Positions 37,959 to 50,000 of a stretch of 64,000 nt of DNA are shown here, one piece after another. The position numbers and the translations under genes are program-made. The stretch's first letter is position 1; each line of letters begins with the position of its first letter. This DNA is from Psoroptes ovis (Eukaryota > Arthropoda > Arachnida > Sarcoptiformes > Psoroptidae). The notes beneath the pieces were generated by a model, which had not been told where the DNA came from, searched no databases, and was given only the letters and a program-made list of their open reading frames with translations. Location of the stretch: positions 868,001 through 932,000 of the forward strand of contig PQWQ01000013.1 in assembly GCA_002943765.1 (NCBI GenBank), written 5' to 3'.

Positions 37959-39988
37959 CATCATCATCATCATATTGACAAATACATCATGCATATTACA
38001 CATACACATGGATGAACATGGCAATCATACTCGATTATCTTGAATCTCGAAAATGATGATGCATAAAGCACCTACCATATACACGCAAATGATAGCGTAA
38101 AAACTAGTGATTTTTTGTTTCTGTTTTTGCTTTTTGAAAAATGAAATTTCACTGAAATTAATCGAATAAAGTTAAATGAAATTAGTTGGGTTACAAATTA
38201 TTTGATAGGAATTCATGGGAAAAACACACACACACACACTAATTGAATTTGAATGAAATTTTAAATTTGATTTTGAACGAAAAATGCAATTGAATCGAAG
38301 CACAATATTGTAAATATTAGATTATTTTTTGTGTTTCATGAGTTAAAACATACCGATACACATGTTTGAAATTTCATTTATTTTGATTTTATTTATTTAC
38401 AAAAAAATGCATTTTCATCGAATTGAATTTAGACGACAAATGTTTTTCCATTTTCCTTTCTGTTTTTTTTTTTTTTTTTGTTGTTGTTTAATCATTTGTT
38501 TTTGAAATATATTGAATGTTTGAAAATGAAATGCAAACCAATCAATGATGACTACAACACAACACAAAACATTAAGGATTAATTGGAATTTTGATTTGAT
38601 CAAGTTTTGTTGTTCAACTGTAATTGTTGTTGAATTAAATTTTCAAACAAAAAAACATTGAAATTTGATAAATTGATGACATCATTTCTTGATGTTTTTG
38701 AATTCAATATTCATTAATTCGCTACCAAGAAATCAAGACCAAAAATGTGATTTATCAGAAAATTTTTTTGTTCAATTGTTTAAAATACATTTTGCTGTCG
38801 ACAATGATTTTCTATCATCGATCATTGTGAAATGATTGTTATTATTTTCAATCGTTGTAATATTAAACACTAAACAATGGCAACAAATTTCAATGTAATT
38901 CAATTCAATGGAAATATTAAATCAAATCAAAAAATTTCTATTGAATTAATCGCACAGGAAGAGCAAAATTGACAATTTATTTTCTTTCAATCGTTCACTT
39001 GATAACCATAAGATATCGAATATAAATTTTGATTTTAAATGTTTAATTGAAGATAATTGACATGAATAAATGCAATGAGAACAAATCAAATTAAAAACAA
39101 ATTAACGAAATTTAGATCGTAACCAAGTGGATCATCATCATCATCATCGTTAAGTGTTCATCATTTAAATACTAAACGTATTCACCGCTTTTTATTGCGA
39201 TGATATTTTCATTTTCGTATTATCGAAAATATTGAAATATGAAAAAAATGAAAATTTAGGCGAAAAATGGAGAAATTTACATCCATTTTTGAATCATTCA
39301 TCCATTCATTCATTCATTCATCAATGATAATATAATTATTTATTATAATATTATTATCATTTAAATATTATTTGCCAAATTTATTTTAATTCAAATGATT
39401 TGAATAATAATAATAAAATTAATATCATCATTATACAACCATTTCTATTATTATTATTGAATTAATGATGCCAAACAAGGTTTTTTCATGCAGAAAATAA
39501 AATTAAATAATAATAAAATAAAGGATCAAATAATGGAAAATAACATCACCAAATATGTTTTTCGTATATATTGATACACACAATACAAATACGAATACAA
39601 ATAACAATAAAATGAAATGATATTTTTTTTTCCATATTGTATGATTATTTAGTTAGTATTTGTTTGACAAATCGAAAAAAAAGAGACAAATAATTACAAT
39701 AGACTAAAGTATACAATTTTAGATGATGATTAAATGATTAAATTATTAAAATGATGCTAATGATGATGACAAATAAATTTCATTTATTTGACATCATTTA
39801 TCACTAATATAATATATTGAACAAAATAGGAATTGTTTATTTTATTTTATTTCATTTCATGAATTTAATGATCCTTTTGGATTAATTTTTCGTTCATTTT
39901 TTTGGATTCAAATTTAATCCTTGATCGTATATGATTAATTGAGTCTTTTTTTAATTAAAAAAATAAAATAAATAATTCAACAACATAC
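30446..39988. other. Long gene-poor stretch, possible rhotekin intron
   Basis: About 9.5 kb without a supported gene. It is rich in (ATT)n, (GAT)n and CA microsatellites; the largest is an ATT-then-ATC tract at 37921-37972. Less AT-rich patches are 33180-33275, 35330-35640 and 37000-37340. Short palindromes lie at 36283-36298 and 36350-36374. If the exon at 39989-40180 belongs to rhotekin, all of this is its first intron. Confidence 0.4.
37921..37972. repeat. ATT/ATC compound microsatellite
   Basis: Perfect ATT units changing into ATC units on the same strand. Confidence 0.9.
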
Positions 39989-40180
39989 CTGATGTCGTTT
40001 ATTATAACGTATCGATGTACGAAACGATGGTAATGGCATATGGCCATGAGCATAATGGCTTGATGTTGACGAAATGTATCTCGGTCGTTGAAATGAAACA
40101 TTTTGATTACCATGAAATGATCTAAATTGTTTCGATTGTCTTTGATTTTTTGTCTTAAATATTTTACTTGATTGGTACAT
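39989..40180 (-). CDS. First coding exon, probably alternative rhotekin start
   Basis: An ATG at 40180 with an in-frame TAA upstream opens 64 codons that end exactly at a consensus donor (CATCAG/GTATGTTG), in phase 0. The peptide is basic and rich in Ser, Arg, Gln and His (MYQSSKIFKTKNQRQ ... SIRYNKRHQ), with no hydrophobic segment. No acceptor exon is evident in the next 9.5 kb on this strand before rhotekin. Rhotekin exon 2 also takes a phase 0 donor, and rhotekin genes in mammals are known to use alternative first exons. The inference is therefore a second rhotekin promoter and N terminus. It may instead begin a separate gene whose other exons I missed. Confidence 0.5.
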
Positions 40181-40319
40181 TTTTTAATCAATTTTATTAT
40201 GAAATTCAATCACAAAACAAGATAAGACTTGAAAATTTGAAACCAATTAGAAACGACGTTATGCAATTTTTCAATGATTTTTCAACGGATCAAAATGAAA
40301 ATCCGTTGAAAAAAACCAA

Positions 40320-40450
40320 ACATCATTTCTGAGCGCACGCGCTAATCATTATGAAACATGCTGCAGGGCATCAGTAAAGAGCCGGTACTGTAGCTCTAGC
40401 ACGTGCAAAAGAATGGGCCGGCGGCACACAGGTACACGTTGCAAAAAAAA
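40320..40450 (-). promoter_or_regulatory. CpG-rich promoter patch
   Basis: The most G+C-rich patch of noncoding DNA noticed in the window. It carries AGCGCACGCGCT at 40332-40343 (nearly the NRF1 palindrome), CACGTG (E-box) at 40400-40405 and GGGCCGGCGGC near 40417. It lies 140-270 bases upstream of the ATG at 40180 and just past the end of PEX19, so it most likely drives the exon at 39989-40180. Confidence 0.5.
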
Positions 40451-40536
40451 CCAAAAGTAATCAGCAGGTTTTTAATTTTTTCAATTTTTAAATAAAATCA
40501 AAGATTTATTTATAACCAACCAGGTTATTTTTGTAA

Positions 40537-41641
40537 TTACATAACATTACATTGCTGTTGTTGTTTATTGCTGCTATCAAAATTCATCATTTTCAAATTA
40601 TCCAACATCATTTCAGTGTTTGGGCTGGTATTCGTGATCAATGATTGTGGTGGTGTGCCAAATGTTTGCATTGTTTGCATTAATGATAATATTTTATTGA
40701 AACGTATTGTTTTCAATTCTCGATTCTGTTGTTCATCATTATCATCTTTGTTTCCACCATCATCATAATCATCATTCTCGAATTCTTCACAAATTTTTGT
40801 TATTATTTTCAATTGATTTTCATAACGTTGATAATCATCTTTAGACAAAGATTTCTGATTTTCTGATAGATATTTTGGGTACTAAACGTTTGAATGGATG
40901 AAAAAGAATAGAAAATCAATTGTCAAATTCCTTTAGAAAAAACTAAAACAATAACCTTTGTTCGTAATTCAGATAAAGTTGGATAAAGAAAATCTTTTGA
41001 TAACAAATTTTCCATTATATTAGACATTAATGGCATTATTTTATTCAATTCAAATAAATTTTCTTTCATTTCACCATCATTATCATCGATAGTGTTTTGT
41101 TGAAATTCTTTCATCAAATTTTCCATCATTTTTGACATCATTTCATTATCAGCAAGCATTTGTTCTGGATTCTGATGCGATTGTTGCTGTTCATTTTCAG
41201 CTATCGATTTTGCTTTATCCGATATTATTTTCAATGTTGATAGCAATGATTCTTGAATAACATCCTTGTCAACTATTATTAGAATGGTGAAATATAATTG
41301 ATTTTTGAATGAAATGATCAATAATAAAAAAATGAAACCTGTTTCATTGCAAGATTTGGCCAATTTTGATAAATTATCTTGCAATATATCATCATCATCA
41401 TCATTTGCGCTTGTATCTTTGATTCTTATATCATTTGTTTCGCTATTAGATTGCTTAAAGCTATCCATATTATTGTTTTTAGATGATTCATTTTTATAAA
41501 TTTTACAAAAATCATTAAAACTATCTATTGAGAGTTGAAAAAAATGAAAATTAGCTCAACTTAATCAAAATTTAATGAAAACAACTTACTTGCAAGCAGA
41601 TCACCAAGTTCTGACTCATTAATAAAATTTTGATTATCCAT
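40537..41641 (-). CDS. PEX19: Peroxin 19, peroxisomal membrane protein chaperone
   Basis: Cytosolic receptor and chaperone that binds new peroxisomal membrane proteins and docks on PEX3. Four exons (41641-41590, 41524-41339, 41272-40956 and 40881-40537) give 299 residues, the same length as human PEX19. The N terminus has the short acidic PEX3-docking type helix (ELGDLLA). The strongest family match is LMSNIMENLLSKDFLYPTL followed by YPKYLSENQ. The cargo-binding helices continue with ITKICEEFE and ILSLMQTMQ. The last four residues, CNVM, form a CaaX box typical of farnesylated PEX19. The intron between exons 2 and 3 is 66 bases with no in-frame stop (see findings). The gene is followed by the promoter patch of the next minus-strand gene. 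Confidence 0.95.
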
Positions 41642-42396
41642 TTTATGATAGAATTAATTATGAGAAATTAAATTTAAATAAATAATCAAAAACAGATACA
41701 CGAATGCTGAAAATGATAAACCAAGAATGCATAACAATTGAATGACAAACAATTGACGTTGAAATGACAATAAAAAGAAATGAATTAATAAACAAAAAAT
41801 GAATGGTGAATAACAAAACGAGAGAAAAATAACAATGAAATGAACAAACAGAAAAAAAACAAGAAATAATTGGTCGAAGAAAAAAACCTGAATCAACCTT
41901 TAAAATTGAACGAAAATACAACCACACTGATAGAACAATATTGTTGCTGTAAGCAAATTTACTGAACCGATGAAGCATCTCGCATTTTTTGTTTCTTGTC
42001 TTTTTTTTTGTATAAACAAAACAATCATCATCAACATAATCATAATCAACAAGTGTTTATTCATAGTTATGAATAAACAGACAAATTGATAATTTTAAGA
42101 AAAAAACCGTGGAATACTGGTTTTTTAATGATTTAATAAAGTTTTGTCATCATTTTTCTGTGTAGCCCTTGAAAGTGGGGAAAAATTTGATTTTTATTTA
42201 CAAATTGATAGATAATTGTTTTTTGAATAACAGTGAAATTAAATGATTATAATGATGATAATATAAGATGCTTTATTCAAACATCATTATCGAAATATAA
42301 ATTGCATATAAAATGAATAAATAAATAAATAAGAATTTGGGTCGAGATCATTTTCATTGAATTTTTTCTTTGCTTTAAATTTAATCAATCTCTCGA
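41642..42396. other. Spacer between TMX3 and PEX19
   Basis: AT-rich 3' flank of TMX3 and 5' flank of PEX19. Long hydrophobic minus-strand frames at 41654-41978 are AT-rich and overlap each other in two registers, which is typical of noncoding DNA. No other feature was seen. Confidence 0.5.
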
Positions 42397-44426
42397 TCAA
42401 TCACGTTTTTCATGTTGTTGGCCATCATTAGAATGTTGCCGAATATTATTGTCATCATCTGTATCTGGATCAATAATATCATCATCACGAGCATCGAGAA
42501 AATCTGAACAACATGTCATGTAAATAATTATGGCTAAGAATGAACTTGGTAAACCCAATAATAATAATGTTAGCACCGGATTCCCTTGATACATAGTCAA
42601 TACTGTTGTGATAGTATCGAAAAATAAACGCATTATGCGATGAAGATAGCTATCACCACCATAATACTATTCAATGGATGAAAAAAAATAGTTAGCTAAT
42701 GGAAAAATAAATCTCAATTGGAGGAAGAATTTAACAGAAATTCAGTGTTAAAAAGCTCGATAATTATGAAAAACATCAAAGTGATGTTCAGAGATTAGTT
42801 TTCAAATAATCATCATTTGGGAATGAATTATTATATTATATGACAAATTTAAAATAAACTCACTAATAATGATTCTGGCTGTTCGATGACTTGTTCTAAA
42901 AAATTGATTATATTATGCCGAATTGATTGATGCGTATCACCAATGTCATTAAAATTATCACTGAATAAATAATATCTTAATGTTGATGAATTTAAGATTA
43001 ACAAGTTCGGTATTGGCTGTATAGTACGAATTGCCAATGAATTCATTGTCACTAGATCAGATGAATAACCGAATAAAAAATTATCTTGTTTATTCGTATA
43101 GAATTCATTTGCTATTGATTCCATAATATTTTTGAATATTATGTTTTTTTGTCCAATTAATTTACCAGTTGATCGATACTCTTCAACGATTGTTATGGCC
43201 AATAATTTATCTAATAAAATGAAGAAATTGAAATAATCATTATAGACATTCTAGACAAATTCATACAAATATCACTGCAATAAAAAATCAGTGTTAAAAA
43301 GCTCTTTATAATTGTGATAATCATTAATAGAAAATCGGCTCATATTCGGGATGAATCATCATGATAATGATCGGGAACTAATACAAAATGAAACTATAAC
43401 TTACGACTAGTTAAAGCCATATGCAAATTGGTACTTGTGAATTTAGTGAAATGTGGAAATCGATGTCTACGAATCCATGTCGAAAGATCACCATGAATTT
43501 GATAGTCTGTATGATGAGTAATAAAATTATTAAACAAATTAGAAAATAGATGCATAATTATTCATTTTGCGAATTTTACCGAATTTTGCATGAACATTTT
43601 TAGATTTCAATGCATAAATCCCAGATTGAAAATTGTTACATAACATCAATGACCGAAAAAACCAATCATATGGCTGAAATGTTGTTGCTAAACGTGTAAA
43701 ATTGCTATCTGCTTCAGTACCGAAATTAATGAAAATTACACGACGTCCATCTTGTACTAAATCATTCAATTGATCACAACTGGATAGATATCTGATTGGT
43801 GGTCCATGAACACGTAAAGCAAAATCTATGATATCATCACGCACACGTTCACCTTTATATTCTATTTGTTTTTGCGAATTTATGTACAAAATCGTTGGAA
43901 AACCACGAATGGTGAAATGACTAGCTGCAGTTAAATGTTTGGTACAATCGACGCGACCAACAACAATATTGGCATCTAAATTGTGTAATTGTTGGGCGAC
44001 TTGAGCCCATATTGGCTCTGTTGTAAAGATTCAACAAAAATATAGAAAAAAAAATCGTTAAAAAATGTGACCAATAAGAAAAGCACATGGTTCTTTAACA
44101 GGAAAAACATGTTCTCCGCTAGACGACGCTTTCTTAATAAATCATCGAAAATTAAGAAAAAAAACAAAATATCGATACTTACCTAAATCTTGGCAATGAT
44201 GGCACCAAGGTGCATAGAATTTTATTAAAAATGATCGTTTATCATTTGGATAAACATCGACAAGTCGATCATTCATTTCAATAACCCGACTTGCATCTGA
44301 TGATAGTAAGAGATTCAAGAATGTTAAAAATATCATTGAAAAATCGTAAGAAATTATACTGAATGTATAATAAAAAATATGGATATCAAAGATATTTAAT
44401 CGATTTTGAATTGATGATGGAATCAT
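42397..44426 (-). CDS. TMX3: TMX3-like transmembrane protein disulfide isomerase
   Basis: ER membrane thioredoxin-family oxidoreductase. Five exons (44426-44183, 44017-43580, 43506-43405, 43210-42864 and 42666-42397) give 466 residues; human TMX3 is about 450. A hydrophobic N terminus is followed by the thioredoxin domain with YAPWCHHCQ (Cys75 and Cys78 from this start), then PIWAQVAQQ, RGFPTILYI and DIIDFALRVHGPPIRYL. Two redox-inactive thioredoxin-like domains follow, with WIRRHRFPHF and GKLIGQKN. A membrane helix lies at about 408-427, with an Asp-rich cytosolic tail ending EKRD. The active site is CHHC rather than the usual CGHC. The start is uncertain: the ATG at 44336 would give a tidier signal peptide. 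It is head to head with TrpRS, 353 bases apart. Confidence 0.92.
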
Positions 44427-44779
44427 TTTTCTTGGATTTTTTTTTATTTCTATCAATTTTATTTACAAAATTTTTGCTTTGTTAGGTGGAAAATTCTTTA
44501 ATCAGGCGTTGGATCAAAGGGAAACCTTCATTTTGATAGCAGATATGAGTTTTTTTTGAAATTCTCTCAAATTTTAAAAATTGAAGAATTTAAATCTAAA
44601 AATTTGCATAAAAAATTATCAGACAGAATAAACAAAACTCAAAAAATAAAAAAAATTTGGTTCAAGAATTTCCACTATTTTCACAGCTTTGCGTACACCC
44701 AATCGATTCCAACGTGTTTGATTCTTGAAATTGAACGCAATTTTTGAAATTTTTATTCAATTTCATCTGAAAATAAATT
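44427..44779. promoter_or_regulatory. Shared TMX3/TrpRS promoter region
   Basis: 353 bases between two divergent start codons, with no room for a separate promoter far from either gene. I see no clear TATA box at the expected place. A less AT-rich patch lies at 44485-44525. Confidence 0.5.
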
Positions 44780-46150
44780 ATGTCTGAACAAAATGAACTG
44801 AAACAATCGGAAGTATCCGATTCCACTAATAATGATGCAGAAAATCAAGATGATTTTGTTGATCCATGGACAGTGACCAGTACTAGTCAATCTGGACCAG
44901 ATTATGATAAACTTATCGGTTCGTTTTTTTAAAATTCAATTGATTTTCAATTAATGCCATTCCTTTTTTCTGGAAATAGCTCGTTTCGGTTCGACCAGAA
45001 TTACGGATGATTTGTTAAAAAGATTTGAATCAGTTTTACCTGCCGGTAATCAATTACATCATTTTCTTAAACGTGGAATATTTTTTTCACATCGGGATTT
45101 TGAATTAATCTTGAATAAAATTGAGAAAGGTGAAAAATTCTTCTTATATACCGGTCGTGGACCATCATCAGCATCATTACATGTTGGTCATTTGATTCCT
45201 TTCATATTCACCAAGTGGCTACAAGACACATTCGATGTACCTTTGGTCATACAAATAACTGACGATGAAAAATATTTATGGCGTGGCTTGAAAATCGATG
45301 AAGTTCAAAAACATGCACGCGAAAACATCAAAGATATAATTGCCTGTGGTTTTGATATAAATAAGACTTTCATATTCACTGACACTGATTACATTTCGTA
45401 AGTTAAACATTTTGATTTAATTAAAAATTTAATTGAAAAAAAATTATTTATCGTAGCAAATCACGTGCCTTTTATGAAAATATATTGAAAATTCAGCGAT
45501 CAGTTACATTTAATCAAGTAAAAGGAATATTTGGTTTTGGTGATTCTGACTGTATTGGAAAAATTGCCTTCCCTGCCATACAAGCTGCGCCATCATTTTC
45601 AACATCATTTCCACAAATTTTTGGTGCAGGATCAAAATGTCAATTATGTTTGATACCGTGTGCAATCGATCAAGATCCATATTTTCGTATGACCAGAGAT
45701 GTGGCACCAAAATTGAAATATCCGAAACCTACATTATTACATTCAACGTTTTTGCCTGCATTAGGTGGTGCCATGTCTAAAATGAGCGCATCTGATGCGA
45801 ATAATTCAATATTTCTGACCGATACACCCAACCAAATTAAAAACAAAATTAACAAATATGCATTTAGTGGTGGTGGAATGACCGTCGAAGAACATCGTGC
45901 CAATGGAGGCGATTGTAATGTTGATGTATCATATCAATATTTAAAATATTTTCTTGATGATGATGAACGCCTAAAACAAATACATGATGATTATTCATCA
46001 GGAAAAATGTTGACTGGAGAAATCAAAAAAGAAATAATCACTGTACTACAAGACCTAGTTGCAAAGCATCAACAAGCAAGGAAAGAAGTAACGGATGAAA
46101 TAGTTGACCAATTCATGACACCAAGAGAATTGAATTTTAATAAAAAATAA
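44780..46150 (+). CDS. WARS1: Cytosolic tryptophanyl-tRNA synthetase
   Basis: Charges tRNA-Trp with tryptophan, a class I synthetase. Three exons (44780-44918, 44980-45397 and 45457-46150) give 416 residues. After a short acidic leader comes the eukaryotic signature DDFVDPWTV ... DYDKLI. The HIGH-type motif is HVGH at 114-117 and the KMSKS-type motif is KMSAS at 294-298. [18 protein letters not shown] and [16 protein letters not shown] match animal TrpRS closely, as does the C-terminal MTPRELNF. The N-terminal WHEP domain of the vertebrate enzyme is absent and no extra exon for it is seen. Introns are 61 and 59 bases. It shares a divergent promoter region with TMX3 and converges on the small secreted-protein gene 85 bases downstream. 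Confidence 0.96.
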
Positions 46151-46235
46151 TTATTTTCAAATAAATTTTATTTATTAAACATATAAATAATTAGATAAGT
46201 ATTTCGAATTAAAATTCGAAAATATTTTAAAGCCA

Positions 46236-46615
46236 TTATCGACCGTAATGGCCATTATGTCCATATTTTAAGCCATAAATACCGCTTCCAATCCCATAAC
46301 CATAATCATACAAATATAATGATGGGTAATAAGATAATTTTGAGTAATATCTAGGAAGATATTGTGGCAAATCATTATACGATGATTGATATGAATCCAT
46401 TGATTTTTCATCGTAAGAATAATGATCAGAATTATATGGTTTATAAAAGCTTTTCATTATTCCACTGCCATAAGGATATGGTATGGCCATCGCGGTTTTG
46501 TGCACTGTTATGATGATTGCAAGAATCAGCATCAAATGCGATACCTTTGAAATAAAAAAGCTATGAACTTCAAAATGAAGATTTCAAAGGAAAAACTTAC
46601 ATGTTTTAGAGACAT
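46236..46615 (-). CDS. Small Tyr/Gly-rich secreted protein
   Basis: Two exons, 46615-46601 and 46544-46236, joined in phase 0, give 107 residues. The tiny first exon supplies MSLKH. The second continues VSHLMLILAIIITVHKTAMA, a clear signal peptide with a likely cut near residue 25. The mature part is rich in Tyr, Ser and Gly, with YPYGSG, YKPYNSDHYSYD and a C-terminal stretch of GYG and GHNGHYG repeats, and has no cysteine. Such composition is found in arthropod cuticle, eggshell and secreted matrix proteins and in some antimicrobial peptides; which of these applies here is not known. The start is chosen because the ATG exon ends in a consensus donor and restores a complete signal peptide. 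Confidence 0.7.
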
Positions 46616-47052
46616 TTCGGCAGTTTATTTGATGAAAATATGAAAATGGAAATTTTTCAAAAACTTTATTGAAAAATTGGTCGTCAAAAATCGTCATTTA
46701 TATTGATGAATTTTGAAGGCTATCAAAAAACCAAATTTTGACATGTCTTCGATCATAGATTATTTGTGAATCTAATTGTCCAATAAAAAAAATAAATACA
46801 CCATTATGGCCTCCAATCGGTATGATGCGAACAAATGAAATTTAACACAAATTGATCGATACGCATCGAAAGAGATCGAAAAGGTAAAAAATTGAAAATG
46901 AAAATAATGAGGAAACATAACCTTCATTCAATTAATAATTAATAAATTTGACAATTGATTATAAGAAATATTTGAAATGTTTTTATTTTTGCATTTCTCA
47001 TCAAACATAAAATCAATCATTCATTCATTCGATTAAATTATTACGACATTTT
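46616..47052. other. Spacer, nothing specific seen
   Basis: AT-rich. It must hold the promoter of the small secreted-protein gene and the 3' untranslated end of TBCD. No extra frame or repeat is notable. Confidence 0.5.
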
Positions 47053-50000
47053 CTATAAACTTTTAATTAAATTTCTTATATTATCTCTTTCTTGTTTAGC
47101 TTCATTCAAATTATTCCAATCAGTTTGTTGGAAGATTTCACCGATTTTCATTAATTTTTCAGGCTCATCAATATCTAATGATAATATTGATGTATACATT
47201 TGCTGAGCAGTATAATTACGAATTCTTGGGGATAAACGATGTCCTAACAGCACGTAAAGATATCCTTGCACTAAATTAATTCGACCGATCATCAATAAAT
47301 TGCAGTATATGTCACTTATATGAAGATATTTCTTTATATTAGAACTTTTTTCAGATGATTTCCATGCAATTTTCACTAATTCATCATGAAATTTTTCATT
47401 TGTCTCAATTCTTGTTATAATAATATTCGATGAAATCAAAATAGGTATTGATAAACGTAAAGAACGAGCATTTATATCGGCCATTATTAAAAATTGTTCA
47501 AGCAATTTGTCACGTTTAATTTGATCACAATCATTCACATAATCGATAATTAATTTTGTGTGACGATCAATATAAGTAGGATCAGATATAATCAATACGA
47601 ATCCACACCAAAGATCCATTACAAGTTTTTCAATATCGAATAAATTCAGAATTTGTTTGAAAAGTTTTAAATCTTCCTCATTATCTATCGATTCATTGCT
47701 TAATTTGAGGATTGAATTTGATTTGATGTTCAAAATTTCATCAGACAAATTCTGATGTTTTGCGCTATTACAAATATGATTAAAAATTTCCAGTAGTTTT
47801 CTCAAAGACAAACGGAACGTAAAGCCACGGATTGATGCTACTTCAGTTGTTATTAATTTAATTATTTGTAATAATTCATCCGAATCGATACATTTACAAT
47901 AATCCAAACATGTTTGAATGCAAATACGGCGAATTATTAGTCCAGTATTACCTTTTTTCGTTATTGTATGATCATCGAAACATTTTAATAAAATTTGATG
48001 AACATCTGCTAATAATGATTTATTATTACTGTGTTGTCGTATTGATTGATAATGATAGGATACAATTTCTAATAGGCATTTAGCTAAATCAGCTATCGTT
48101 TCTGGACGACGTAATTCATTTTCGAACCAATATTCATGATATTTTTTTAAAGAATTGATGATATCAATAATGATTTCATTTTTTCTATCCTTAAATGATT
48201 CATTGAAATTATTTGAGCAAATATAACGCGTGACAAATTGTATAAGCGTGGATGTTTTAAATTGATCATAATTTGTTTGTATCCTTTTTATTGATTCCTG
48301 TAAAAATTGATATTTGAGATGGTCAGTAACAACACACATATAATTATGAGCGGCATTAACAATAATTGATTGAATGGATTCATTAGAATCAATTGAATCG
48401 ATTGAATTGAATAGAAATTCTTCTATTTTCAACAAATTTTTTTCGGATATGAATTGTATACAATTCTCGACAAATATCAGCAATGATTCACGTATCATAT
48501 TGCTAGTGAATGCTGATGATGAAGATTTACAATTCGAATCATATTGTAGCGAAAATTTTTCACAAAATTTATCGATAATATTTATTCCATTTTGTATGGA
48601 TTTGTCTGAGTTCAGTAGATATGATGCTGTCAACATTAAACCATGTTGATGATTCAAATCAAATTTTTCAATTTGATCAAATTTTTGCAGGAAATCTCCA
48701 AAATATGATTCATTATAAAATGAATAATTTTCAGCAATTTTTGCCACAGTTTTAGATGCTAAATAGCGAATATTTGAGTCCCAATAGATGCATTTTTGTC
48801 TTAATAAATGGTCAACAATTGTTGAACGGAAATCATCATATGTTATCGCAAAATGATAACCGATTTCTAGGTATGTATTTTCAATTTGATTGAGTGCATT
48901 GAATTCGGTTCGTTGTATAACATCAATCCAATGTGGAAATTGTTGCGTGCGGCCAGCTAATTCTTGTATGACAGCTGATGCTGCACGACGACAATTCAAT
49001 TGTCGATCAAAACAGCATACATTTAATAAAATTGGCGCAAGTTGTTTGACATATGATCCAATTAATTGGCCATCATATGCTCTTGCCATTGACCAGCAAA
49101 TATAACAAGCAGCATCGCGCACATTTGCGCCAGCAACAAATGATCCTTGTATTTGCTCGTAAAATAATGCTTTAGTTACGATATTAATAATTTCTGACAT
49201 CTGTGAATCAATAGGAATAAGTCCACGACGAACAAATTCAGCTAAAGCTAAACATGAACCATGCCAATAATGATCTTCATTGTTTGCTCGACAATATTCT
49301 ATGATATGATCAACAATTTGTCGAGAATATTCGGAAGGTAGACGGCTACAAATTGAAGATAAATATTTAGCTGAAGAGAATCGAACTGGAATAGATTTGA
49401 AAACTAAGTTTTGAAGTAATATTTGCAAAATTGTTTCAAAATATTCAGGCAAGTCTTGATCGAATTCATCTTCATTTTGATCAATCTCATTATAGTCGCA
49501 CGATTGTTTTTGCTTAATTTCATTTCCGAATTTTTGTATGATACGTTTACCACATTTATATCTCCATTTTAATTCACTTGAAGGCTTTAAATGAACTAAG
49601 ATGGAGCGTCCACAAATCTTAAGGACGAGTTTCACCAATTGTTCATGATCAATGTCGATTGAATCAATGATCGTTGAAACAATATTATCGACATGGGCCA
49701 ACATTCGATGACGATCAACAGATTTTAATAATGTGGCTAAAATTCTTAATGTGCATAGCTTTGCATATATCGTATCATTTTTGAGTTTTATAATTGTCAA
49801 TAGTTTATTGATAAAATTCTCTAATCGATTTTGACAATCATGGCGAGAATAAAAGGACCTCACAAGAAAATGTAGCACAGAAATGAGTGAATGATTACAA
49901 ATATTGCTTTCAATGATTTTTTCAATTCTTAACATTATTTTATCATTTTCATTTGAGATTTTTGTTTGATTATCGAATCTAGATAAATCGAATGGTGTTT

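Noticed and set aside
41654..41978. Two overlapping hydrophobic minus-strand frames upstream of PEX19
   Set aside because: Two registers open over the same AT-rich DNA with only Phe/Leu/Ile/Ser-rich translations. They lie in the 5' flank of PEX19.
44427..44456. Longer N terminus for TMX3
   Set aside because: The extension would start at TTG, not ATG. The first ATG in frame is 44426.
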